A stretch of DNA of 64,000 nt from Endocalyx cinctus (Eukaryota > Ascomycota > Sordariomycetes > Amphisphaeriales > Apiosporaceae), in assembly GCA_001600455.1 (NCBI GenBank), contig BCKC01000002.1, forward strand, positions 3,858,171 to 3,922,170, read 5' to 3'. Made by a program: the position numbers and the translations under genes. Shown one piece after another: positions 23,077 through 33,537 of the stretch. The first letter of the stretch is position 1. Each line of letters begins with the position of its first letter. The notes beneath the pieces were generated by a model. It worked only from the letters and a program-made list of their open reading frames with translations, made no database searches and had not been told where the DNA came from.

Positions 23077-24027
23077 GATGATCGAAGATAAAATATGGAG
23101 GTTTAAATAAAAAAAAAGTTTAGCAGGTTTGTTGATTAATTTACTTGCTTAGCTCGCTACGCGTAGCAGGCGCAATTTAAATCAACCTGTTCAATGAGAT
23201 CTCGAACTTCAAAAATGATTATTTGATATTATTATGAATTCATCGTGGTTGATTAAAAAGAAGAGACGGATAAAAAGAACGATGATGAGGTATGGTAAAA
23301 ACAGAGAAGATGAGGCTGGTAAAGAATTACAGTAGTTATGTTTTTTTTTTTTTTAAGTGGATCCAAACTTTTCTCTGAAAGGTAGCAAGCAACCTTTTAC
23401 TGCACGACAGTACCTAGTCAGCTACCTAGTAGACTACTGTACATATGCTATATCGAAGTACTACACAGCTACAGTACTCAGCTACAGTACTCAGCTACAG
23501 TACTCAGCTACAGTACCGTCAGCTATTACGGCGTACCTATAAAACTTACGTAGTAGAAAAGTTTAGTGGAGTCTTCAGTGATATTACGTTGATTGGTTGA
23601 TTTATCTAAAATAAGGTACGAGTCACGACGCGGTCAGCTACCTCTTTACTTTGATTTTTTTTTTATCTGTTCCCTTATCGAAATACGATACGTTGATAGA
23701 TCAATTAATTAACCTTTTACCTTACCTAAATTTAGTTGAACAAGACACGCTGACACGACAAGGAGAGAGACAGACCGTAAAGTAGAGAGCATCACGAAGA
23801 TATATCTGTCATAATCACACAATCATTCAATCATATATAATAATATATTTTCTCTACACTCATTTATTAGATTAAAGAAGATAATTATTCTCTTTTCTTT
23901 TTATTTTAACAACTTCTATTTTATCAATTACTTGCTTAATTTAATCCCAACTCTTTCGGCCCCCCTTTTTTCTTCTTCTTCCTCTTCTGTTCTATTTCAA
24001 AAAAAATATTCTCGAAACAGAAAAATC
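23077..24027. promoter_or_regulatory. Divergent promoter region of cwc22 and dpm2
   Basis: 951 bases lie between the two start codons. The middle holds a 13-bp tandem repeat and several CTAC/GTAC words; the dpm2 side is strongly AT- and pyrimidine-rich. No coding frame is visible. Confidence 0.55.
23466..23517. repeat. 13-bp tandem repeat, four copies
   Basis: The unit CAGCTACAGTACT is repeated four times head to tail, the last copy differing at its final base. It sits roughly midway between the starts of cwc22 and dpm2. Confidence 0.9.
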
Positions 24028-24482
24028 ATGGTATGTTTCTTTCCATCTAAAATAATCCCTATATATGTATATATATATATATATATATCACTAACAATTT
24101 CATCTCCTACCTCTCAGCTTGGTACACTCGTCGGCCTCGCCATGCTCGTCGTGGCCTCCCTCGTCTTCCTCTACTACAGCATCTGGACCTTGGCTATGGT
24201 AAATTCCTCCTAACCCTCCTTCTTTATCTTACACAAGACCCACCAAGCACGTTACGAATATACTAACACGTTGATACAAAAAATAACCAAAAGCCCTTCG
24301 TCGATTCGGACCATCCCCTCCAGAACCTCTTCCCCCCTCGCGTCTGGGCCATTCGCATACCCGTCATCCTCATCCTCCTGGGTTCCGCCGTCGTCGGCTC
24401 TTTCCTTAGCATTGTCATGATCCGCAGTAACCGTAAGAAGGCTGCTAAAGCGAAGGCCGCCGCCGCTAAAAAGAAGGCGTAA
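24028..24482 (+). CDS. Dolichol-phosphate mannosyltransferase regulatory subunit Dpm2
   Basis: Three exons, 24028-24030, 24118-24198 and 24294-24482, encode 90 residues, typical of DPM2. The first coding exon is only the ATG, directly followed by a GTATGT donor. The second intron has a perfect TACTAAC branch site at 24261-24267. The protein has two membrane helices (about residues 2-25 and 43-68), the conserved PFVDSDHPLQNLFPPR loop and a Lys/Ala-rich cytosolic tail. DPM2 stabilises the ER-resident dolichol-phosphate-mannose synthase complex (with DPM1 and DPM3), which supplies mannose for GPI anchors, N-glycans and O-mannosylation. Intron 1 holds a (TA)n tract near 24061-24087. The start is supported because LGTLVGLAM aligns with the family N-terminus. 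Confidence 0.9.
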
Positions 24483-25181
24483 AGGGAGGGAAAGTGAGAA
24501 AGGAAGTAATCTCGACGGCTAGCTCGAAAATCGGTGGAGAGCGATATCCGAGAGGGTGTGTGAGGAAAAAGTAGTCCGATGACCGGAGGAGGATGGAATC
24601 AGAGGAAGACGCGAGAGATCCAGGACGGCGGCAGTAGGAGACGGGAGGAATTATGTCATTCAGTATTTTGTATTCAAGAGAACTGAAAGAAGAAAGCAGA
24701 AAAATAAAATAATACAATAAAACAAAATCAATTGACCTTTTTTTATATGCTATCCCGCTATTTCAAGGGAGTCAGGGGGTAGCTGTCGTGGTTGATGAAA
24801 CTAACAAATCAGGAGAGTTCTACGAAGCTTCCAGTAACATGGTGTCAAAAGACTTTATATTGGTATCTAATTGAGCTGAGTCTAACCCTTCATGAGAGAG
24901 TTGAGCCTCTTGGCTTGTTTGTGAGTGATGCTATATATAACCAGTTACGCAAAACTCCTGCAGTATATCCCTCCAATCCCATTCAGAAATGTTAAAAAAA
25001 CGATAGTGGAAGACAGACCAACGTCTGTGTTCAGCACGAATATCAAGCTCGAAACACGAGAGCATAACAATATATTCTACTCGCTTAATCGTCCGTAAGC
25101 AAAATAATTATCGAACGGACGACCGCTTCAGGACAACAGTTTACAACTACTTATCCTGTTTCATGACGACAAAATCCACCT
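24483..25181. other. Convergent spacer between dpm2 and the BCAS3-like gene
   Basis: AT-rich 3' flanks; T-rich stretch near 24739. No gene seen. Confidence 0.5.
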
Positions 25182-28100
25182 TCAGACCCTCTGATCCGCG
25201 AAGTCGAGCACTTCACAATCATCCTCGAAGAACCCGTCTTCGTCAGCATCCGCTGAACGATTACCGCCTCGGCGCCGGCGAGTTGTCACCACGATTGGTT
25301 CATCATTGCCCCCCACCTGCAAGACGCGTTCCATGGCCGAGACCGGTAAAGCTCGGTGATCATCGATGCTGCCGCTGATATCTTCATCTAAAGGAAGAAC
25401 CGGGCCTACATCTATTTTGGTCGTGATGATCGGCTGTCCGAAGGCCCATGCCTCCGGCGCTGGAGCACTCACCTGGCGTTGTTTTCTATGCCTCGGCTTG
25501 TCTTCCAACGTAGTCGCTTCTAGCCTCCTAGCGAGGGCCGAGGTGTCCGTAGGGTCTACATTGTACACGTAAAGTCCTACTCGCCTGTCGGTGTGGAACG
25601 GCTGGTAAGGCGCGCTGGACTCTATCTCGGCTTGCGGTATCGAAGCCTCCGGACTGTGGTCCGAGTCGGCCGACTTCGGTCGTGTGTGAAGCACCAGAGT
25701 ATTGCTACCTTCTTGATCTTGTGGCGTAAGGTCCAGATCTTCGATCGGGTCAATAAACTGCTTGATAGACGGTGCAATCAGATCATCTGGTAGGTTCTTC
25801 AACTTGAAGTCTTTGTACTTGTTAATACGAGCCGAGCGTGACTTTTCCCTCGGTACGGTTGGCTTTCTCGTCTTGTTTGGGAAGCTTCTGACTAAGCCGA
25901 CACCTGTTGCGAAGAGGGTATGATACCTCCGACCGCTGATCCACGTGGCACATGACGAACCAGGTGACATATTACCAAGAGGCAAGCTGACGCGATTATC
26001 CCCCGTATGACGCAGATGATTAATGGCGGTTCCCGCGTTGCCTAGGGAATGACTGATCCCTGCGGCTAGGACTTTTCCTCCGTAGCTTGCGTGATCCATG
26101 ATTGTCGGCGCCGCTTGCCCGTTCGAACTGCTGCGGCGCTGGCGGTTGATCAAGGGTCGGGTTGCACCGTACGCCGAACTGAGCGCGTTTGACGCAATAG
26201 AAACAGCCGAGGGGGCGTTTTCCGAAGCACTACCCGGGGTTCCCTCAGCGTGGACGCGCCGGCGTGGAGGCGGCCAAGTAAAGGCGCTTGGAGACATATC
26301 CAAGAGGTGGACAGTGCCTCTTTCGGTCACCATGGCAATTCGTTCGCCATTTGGCCGCGCCCACGCCACCTCGACTATACGAGCAACCGTCATTCGCGAG
26401 AACTGCGAAATCTGCCTTACGCGCGTAGCGTGATTACTGGTCGATTGGGAATTTTGTAAGGCTGAAGATTTCGTATGTTGTATACGCATCAAGTCCCATA
26501 TCGTTTGTACATCTCCTTTACTGCTAGCAGTAAATAAAGACAATCCCGTCGGGGAAAATGATAAAAAGCTGCATCCCAATGGCACCTTGAAAGTCGTGAT
26601 GTGATGAAGCGTAGCTGATCCTGATAGGGAATGGAGGTCAAGGATCGACACAAGACCTGGCTCCTTAGTCACGGCTTGTCCAGACACCCCGTACGTTGGC
26701 GGGAACTGGGAGGCGTCTGATCGTACGGGATAACTCGAGCCCCATGGTGGAGAACCTACAGGAGCTTGTCGGCTCTGTTGCTGACCAGGTTTCCAGTAAT
26801 TATTCCATAGCTGCATACCATGTTTTCCCACCCAGCGAGCACCTTGAATGACTTCCTGGGTCGTCTCCCTCATGATACGATTCATCATTCCATTAGGGAT
26901 GGGCTGATCCACATCGGCACTCTCGTTTGGTAACACCGGTGAAGTGAGAGTGGCGAGGCCAGGTGCCTTACCGTCAATCGGGACGAGAATTGACGCGTTG
27001 AGTGCAATCTGAGATGACGGGGCTGGAGGGCAATAGGCAAGCCATCTACCATGAACAGCTAATATGGCAGTCTGGGGACGTTTTCGAGGTGGGATGGGAC
27101 TTTGACTTCGCTCCTCTTCAGGGCTTGCATCACCTCGTAGACCTTGCTGCAAACTCGTCCATAACTTTCCAACGCAAAGGAACTGATAACTTGGATCTGC
27201 TTCATATTTGGCATGGCGATAAATCCAGCATTCTCCGGTCACACCAGACGACACAGCAACCGTCCCATCATCGGCACGTATCTGAAAGGAGCCGGTTGGC
27301 GGGGGGCACTTGAAAATCGGGCTCGACATGGATGCCTTGAAAGGTGTTTTCGGCGCTTGTAATAGAACATCAACTAGCCTGTTCGTTGTCAAAGAATACA
27401 CTTCAACCGAGGTCTGATATGCCTCGATCGTCGGCGTTGCTTTCCCAATACTAAGATGTCTTGCATTTGCGTCTAAGTGTGGGCTGTTAATGCCATCTAA
27501 CCTGGGACTGGATGAAGAATCGAAGTTTGCCTCGGCGGAGACCTCGGGAGCAGCAGGCGAAAAAACAGGTCCGTGGATAACTAGAGCGACCAAAGGGAAT
27601 ATACCCTCCGGGTCAGATGCACCATTCCAAGGAAGAATCTTGGCATCGTAAACGCCACCTCGCAGCCCTTTCAAACTCGCAAGTGGTTCAGCGCCACGTT
27701 TTGTGACGCTGTATATATCTAAACCACCCTCGTAACCAGCAAGAACAACGTTGTCACCGCTAGTAGAATGACCTCGACCTCGGCGTGGGAGAGTGTCAAA
27801 CCCAAAATGGTATCCTCTCTCGCCGGCTTTCAACCCCGTCTTAGAATGTAAATCGAAGTCTACATCCGGAGCACCGTAGAAGTGGGCCTGAGGTTGGTGC
27901 GGTAAAGGCGGGTTAGCCATGACCCGGGGAGGTGCAAAAGGCGAATGCATCGAACTACGTCTTATACCGGGTGGAGATGAGGTTTGAGAGCGTAGATCAT
28001 TAGCAGGATAATGGTCCATCTGAAAACTCAAGGGTCGCCGAGTACCGCTCGGAGGAGACGCAGAATACGGGTTGCTGTTGACAAAAGGTCGCTGATGCTG

Positions 28101-28795
28101 CTGCGCCGACCAAGCATACGGCATCGCTCTCGGATCTTCGTAAGAGGATGGTTGGGTAGGTGGTGAGTCACCCATGATACTTATGAGGTTCGACGGTGAG
28201 CCAGCAAGGGGTCCCATTGCTTTCGTCCACTCGTTCGCACTAGGTGCGGTACTTGCAGAGACGGACGTTGTGGAGACGGCGTCTAATAGGGGGGAAGCGG
28301 AGGCTGTCGGATTACCGTTGGTCGGTATCGACGTGGGTGTTGCTGGTTTTAACTCGGGAGAACGTGTGAGGGGAGAATCGTCAGACGGTGGAGCGGCATC
28401 TTTGGCAGGATTGCCATTTCTATTCAAAAGTCGAGTTAGATTCATATTTACCGTCAAATTCACCGTCATTTTCAACTCCTACATCGGGAACAAATGGGGC
28501 ATCGTGATAGTGGTAGAAATTCGAATGAACAAAGACGGGTTGACGGGAAAGGGCTGACGGGAAAGGGTTTGCGAAATGAGACGAATCAGAGAAGGGCGTA
28601 GACATACGAAAACTTAGTTCCATTTCTTGTCACCGCCGCAAGAATCCCACCACTGTCTTTAACATTCTTATCCTTCTTCTTTGAACCTGGCACGTCACTA
28701 CCAGTAAGCTTCTGCTTCTTTTTCTTGTCTTTTTTCTTCGGGGGAGAAGAAGAGGCCGAGGCCGGGGAGGTATCGCGGATAGACGAACCGGGCAT
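25182..28795 (-). CDS. BCAS3-like WD40 beta-propeller protein
   Basis: Exon 1 (28795-28608) and exon 2 (28419-25182) join across a 188-nt intron with GTATGT donor and CTAACTCG branch site, giving 1141 residues. The first exon encodes a short Ser-rich start and a lysine-rich tract (KKKDKKKKQKL). Pro/Ser-rich sequence runs to about residue 225. The propeller region (about 230-900) includes VLAGYEGGLDIYSV, LRGGVYDAKILPW, FLSFSPTGLSLFTASSKGD and VAWARPNGERIAMVTERG. The C-terminal part is acidic, ending FFEDDCEVLDFADQ. BCAS3 is a PROPPIN-related propeller that in animals works with PHAF1 at phagophore membranes and on the cytoskeleton; fungal orthologues are poorly characterised. The apparent longer frame at 28475 starts at TTG inside the intron and is not the start. 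Confidence 0.82.
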
Positions 28796-29826
28796 AGAGT
28801 GGTGGTACCTAGGGTTGCTGGGGCAGTTGCCTGCTCACCAGCACAGGAGCTCTATCAAGAGCTCCCTTATCGGGTTAAAGATTCGCACAGTCGAGATATC
28901 GACACGACGCGAAATACAGGGGTTTGTTCTGATTGAATATGTCGACTTTGATATATATGAGATGATCACCGATAATGGAGATTATGGAACGGAATAACGA
29001 GTTTGTTGATATAGTATAGAATTACGAAAGGAGTAGACCGACGGCGCGTCTCGGTACCTCGGACTTGAGTGGAGGCGGGGTGGACAAAGAGGTTGGTTTT
29101 ATGTTGATGATGCAAGAATCCGGTCAAGGAAAGGTATTATTTACGATTTCGTAGTTATGAAAGTAGAAAGAAACAAACAAACAAACAACAAAAAGAGGGA
29201 AAAAACAATGCAATATGCAAATATGCGAATGAGTTTAATTTCTTGGTTTTTGTTTTATTCACAGGAGAGATAAATTATGGACGTTATATGAAAAAGAAAT
29301 AGGAGGAAGGGAAATCAAGATGAGAGAATTGGGATGGATATTGAGATTGAGATAGAGACAAGAGTGACAGAATGGATTAGTAGATTATAGATAGCGAAAG
29401 TTACTGAAGCTACTTAGCCTGGGGGGTATGTAGGCACTATGTTAATAAGTTAGGTACTGTGCAATGATATACTTAACTGACATAGTACACGGTAGCTTCA
29501 AGTTCCAAGATTAAGTACCTCGTGTACTAAGTATACGTAGTTCCAAAGTAACTTGGGTTAGCAGCTTACTGATTACATTACACTGATAATACATAGAAGA
29601 GAATAGAAGATTAGGTACCTTATCACCTTACCGGTGAATAAGTCAAGTCTAAGAAGTGAATGCGTAATAATAGACACAAAGACATTGAAGAATGAATGCC
29701 CTATCCTCTTTTCTTCTTCAGTTACTCGTTTTGCATGGTTCTAAACCTAATGATTTGCCTGGCTAAGTACTAGGCAAGTAGGGTAGGGCGGGGCAGCCCA
29801 CATGCTCAGGCGGCATGGGACAGATT

Positions 29827-29861
29827 GGAGGGGAGGGGAAAGGGAAAGGGAAAGGAGGGGG
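29827..29861 (+). other. Potential G-quadruplex motif
   Basis: At least four runs of three or more G separated by one to three bases (GGGG, GGGG, then repeated AAAGGG and a final GGGGG) fit the G3+N1-7 quadruplex pattern on the + strand. It lies in a gene-free region about 1 kb upstream of the BCAS3-like start. Confidence 0.65.
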
Positions 29862-30018
29862 AAGTCAATCCACTTCTGTCACCACGCTATGCTAGAATAC
29901 CTATCAATACCAACCACAATACCACGATACCGCAATACAGTTACAGGGTTCAGATGCTAGGTTTAGATATTAGTGTAGATTAGATGGTGGGGGGTTGCTC
30001 AAAAGGGTACACTTACAT

Positions 30019-30038
30019 AGTACCTAGGTACCTAGGTA
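30019..30038. repeat. Short tandem palindrome TACCTAGG
   Basis: Two and a half copies of the 8-bp unit TACCTAGG form a self-complementary stretch. Similar GTAC/CCTAGG words recur nearby. Confidence 0.7.
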
Positions 30039-32209
30039 TGTATTGCTTGACCGTTTAAGCCTTAATCAGGTACAAAGCCAGTAACTTTAGGCTAGGTAGT
30101 TGATCATGTACGTGTACTGGACTTAAGTACTTATCTTTGATAGGTACAAACTCGCCAAAGCAGGGACGTTGTAACGTAAATCAATGCTAAAACTTACAGT
30201 ATGGTAAAAGATTGGCAGGTACAGTTAAACAAAGTATATCCAGGTTAAGAATAGTCCTGATAAAGCGTTCATCCCTTGGCTTCTTGCTTATCGGTACTCC
30301 GTGCATTGGTAGAAATAGAACCCGGTAATTATAATTAATTCTTCATTATTTGTTTACTAACAACTCACAATATTCTGTAGTGTTTAATGAACTAAACTAA
30401 GTACACTAATATAGCAAGTGTCCAGGTGTCTGGTATACAGTACCTAAGCCTGCTAGGTATGCAGTGTGCAATGATGGGTGATGATGTAAGTTTCACGATT
30501 GTTTGTACCTACAGTACTGTATTAACTTAGTAGGTCGGACATGTATCGGACTCGACAACCGAATCCATGAGACCTCTTTTTTTTGGTATCTCTCTCTTTT
30601 TACTTGTAATCTCTTCTTAACAATGTATATTTAAAAAAGAGAGAGAGAGTTGAAAATCACGACGGTGACACAGCTCTCTATACGGTCAATCAGTCATATA
30701 TGTGGTACCTAAGGTCAGGCAGGCCTTTTTTCCCCTTTGTCGGGGTGATTCATCATGTCAATTGCTATTTTCCATTTCCGGGTTCATCCCACCACCAGGT
30801 ACACTAACGTGACAAAGCCCATTTATAAGGCAACCCGAATGACCATGATCAGCTGACGGACGGCGTCATACTTTGATCCTAGCCCTTCTGCGTAGAGAAA
30901 AATGAAGTATCCATTTATATTTATTCCTCACTTCAGCTCATCTGCTTTGTTTTTAATTAAAACCCTATTACCTACACAGTAAACTCGGAGAGGTGAGCTG
31001 ACTTTACACCTCATGCCTCAAACGTTCAGTTGATCTTAATATTGCAAAGAGGTGTTGAGAATTACGGCATGTCAACAAAACTCATGTTGGAAAGGGGTCA
31101 GAATCGTATATACCGACTTCTTAAGGGTCAAAATTTATTCTTTATGAAAAGAACCTATTGACGTTGCCAAGCCTCGTGTGAAATTAAAAACCTGGCTCCA
31201 GAGACAATTTGTCGTTTATTTTATATTGACCAGCTGACCTCTTTCATATCAATACTTTGATTCAACCGTAACAACCAGTCGCTTCTCCCACAGCATTTAT
31301 TTACTCTCATGTCTCAAGAGAGACTAGTCTTATGGTTTAAAGTATTCGTCCATGGAGAAGAATAGTATTATGACATGAAAGAATAACGAGTTTAGAGGCA
31401 TAAATACTTTGTCGCCTAAAAGTAAAACTATTAAAACCAATAGCAGTGGTAGCACTCAACATACTCCCATCTAGAGACGAAAAAACTCCGTACCACGTCC
31501 AAATCTCCGATACGCTCCGATGGATCCGGACTGAAGCGATCTGAGGGTCAAATATGAAATGCAAAAACATCATACATAATAAGCAGCAATTACTGTAGAG
31601 CTGAAACAGACTTTTACCGGTACCTTTTGCGGCTCAGAGTCTCGGTTGAGTCATGCAGATGTGCTAGTCCGGTTCTACAAATTAAACACCGCGAATGCGA
31701 CACGTTATCGACTAAGGTTTTCCGTCAAAACAGACGACACCAAAGTTTAAGCATCGGAGACAATCTCGCTACCGCCGTCTGGAACCTTTGGTCCCGAGTA
31801 CAGGAGAAGGGCTGAAGGGGTGTCCAGGTGGGTTCCGATTTTATGGATGACGATTGTAATAGCCATGACATCATAGTTCCGCGAGAGCGCCGTATACTAC
31901 TGTATGGGGCGCCGTACCTGTCCCCGAAACAGCCGTACGTTTATATCTACATCGCCTGACAGGGTCATCGAGCCTTGCCAGAAGTTATGAAAGAAAAAAA
32001 AAAGAAAAGAGTTGATAGCTCCGGTAAATGATCTCATATTACTTCGTGGTGCTCATAATATGTGCTACGCTACTTCAGTGGAGCTAACCTCGTTAAACAC
32101 TTCACGTGTGGTATAATTAAAAACAACATTATCATTAGCCCATCTTAAACCGAAAAATGCCGGATGGCTTTGCATAATAGTAGGAAAGTGCGTATCCATA
32201 AGTGAAGAC

Positions 32210-32692
32210 TCACGTGTGAATGTAAACCTGATAAAACTTAAACCTCAAACATCCCTCCAACCCCTCCGTCAAAACCGCCCTAGCCGCCCAAGTAGCCTCG
32301 ACCATCTTCTTACCATCCCCGTCCCTCATCCCCATATCCAGCCGGCCGTAAATCATAAACTCGCGCTCGCCGGCGGCCGGGTAGATCTTTTCGGGACGAT
32401 GCCTCCTCGTCTCGACCTTCTCCCACATCCCCTCCCTCAAGGCGCGGATCTCCGCTTTACCCCTGGCGGGCGGCTTGTCGCCCATGACGACGACGGCGTC
32501 GTCGTCGAAGAAGGAGTCGGTCCATTCGGCGTTTTTGGCGATGTCGTCCGAGGTAGAGTAGAACGAGGATACGAATGATTTGAGCCGTTGGATGTATTTT
32601 CCTTCTTCTTCTCCTTCTTCAGACGACGACGATACGCCGCGAGGGAAGACGGGCTCGTAGTTAGAAGACGTGGAAGTGGAAGAAGATGCCAT
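32210..32692 (-). CDS. NTF2-like (SnoaL-type) small protein
   Basis: A 160-residue protein from the ATG at 32692; the longer frame to 32737 begins with GTG and was not used. After a Ser-rich N-terminus of about 30 residues, the sequence IQRLKSFVSSFYSTSDD, WTDSFFDDDAVVVMGDKPPARGKAEI and FMIYGRLDMGMRDGDGK has the alpha-beta cone pattern of NTF2-like proteins of filamentous ascomycetes. Function is unknown; such folds host enzymes and binding proteins alike. The stop TGA overlaps a perfect GTGAGT splice donor (32213-32208), so a spliced isoform with a different C-terminus (for example acceptor ending at 32168) is possible. The core would end at FYQVYIHT in the unspliced version. Confidence 0.7.
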   Translation of the reverse strand: MASSSTSTSSNYEPVFPRGVSSSSEEGEEEGKYIQRLKSFVSSFYSTSDDIAKNAEWTDSFFDDDAVVVMGDKPPARGKAEIRALREGMWEKVETRRHRPEKIYPAAGEREFMIYGRLDMGMRDGDGKKMVEATWAARAVLTEGLEGCLRFKFYQVYIHT

Positions 32693-33537
32693 TGTTCTTG
32701 AGTTTTTTCTTCGTTTAGTCTCTTTGGTAAAAACCACTTAACGGGATAGTTATATCAGGACGAGATAAAATGAATCTGATAGCTTATTAAAGAAAAGGGG
32801 AGAAATTAATGGTACTTGGCTGATTCAATAATCGGCAGCCTTCTTGCGTGCATTTGCATCTGTTCGCAATGGTTCCTGCCTAATATGTGTTACAGTATAC
32901 CCGATAAAGTCAACTCTTCTAGATATTTATACATAAAGCGAATATTAAGTTTCACTGTTTGACGACTTTTCCCATCAATGAACGGCGGTTCTTAACTCCG
33001 ATCTTTTTTTTTTTCTAGGAACTGACTTAGGAGAAGTAGAGGGTAACACGACCACACGCTTAGTTGTATCGCTGAAACCAGAAAACACCAAGGACGGGTA
33101 TCTGTAGACGAGGGAAGCGTGAGAGCGAAATTAGAGCCGTGATAGGACGGTATCCAAATCATTGGCCTATGCTGATATTTCGTCTCGTAAAAACTTAGAC
33201 ACAACACATGAAGTTAAAAATCACACCCGACTGGTTCTAGTTCGTATTGATCTATTGACTAGGTATATAAACAAGTAATCAATTCACTAGAACGACGGAT
33301 CTCTTGAGAGCAGCGCCTTCTCGTATTCCGCGCCAACCCTGCCTGAAATCCTGGGTATAGAGTAATAGAAAGAAAGAAGGCCGACATGAATCGCCCTCAT
33401 CTGGGATCATATAATAATCTCATCGAAAGAAATAAGAAAATACTTCCATCCCGTTATCCCACATATAGAATTCCATGCAACTCCTCGTACACCGCGCAAT
33501 TAAGAGAATGAAAAAGTCACCGTTCTAACCAAATACA
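32693..33537. other. Intergenic spacer
   Basis: 0.85 kb between two genes on the same strand, so it holds the NTF2-like promoter and the ING gene 3' flank. AT-rich; no gene recognised. Confidence 0.5.

Larger units (their letters stand above)
28796..32209. other. 3.4-kb intergenic region rich in GTAC words and purine tracts
   Basis: No coding frame is convincing. The region contains a G-rich tract at 29827-29861, a tandem palindrome near 30019-30038, many short GTAC-centred words between 29.4 and 30.7 kb, and AT-rich spacers. The 28.8-29.1 kb end is the upstream region of the BCAS3-like gene. Confidence 0.5.

Noticed and set aside
25182..28475. Start of the BCAS3-like protein at 28475
   Set aside because: The codon is TTG and lies inside an intron with GTATGT donor and CTAAC branch site; the ATG-initiated exon at 28795 fits better.
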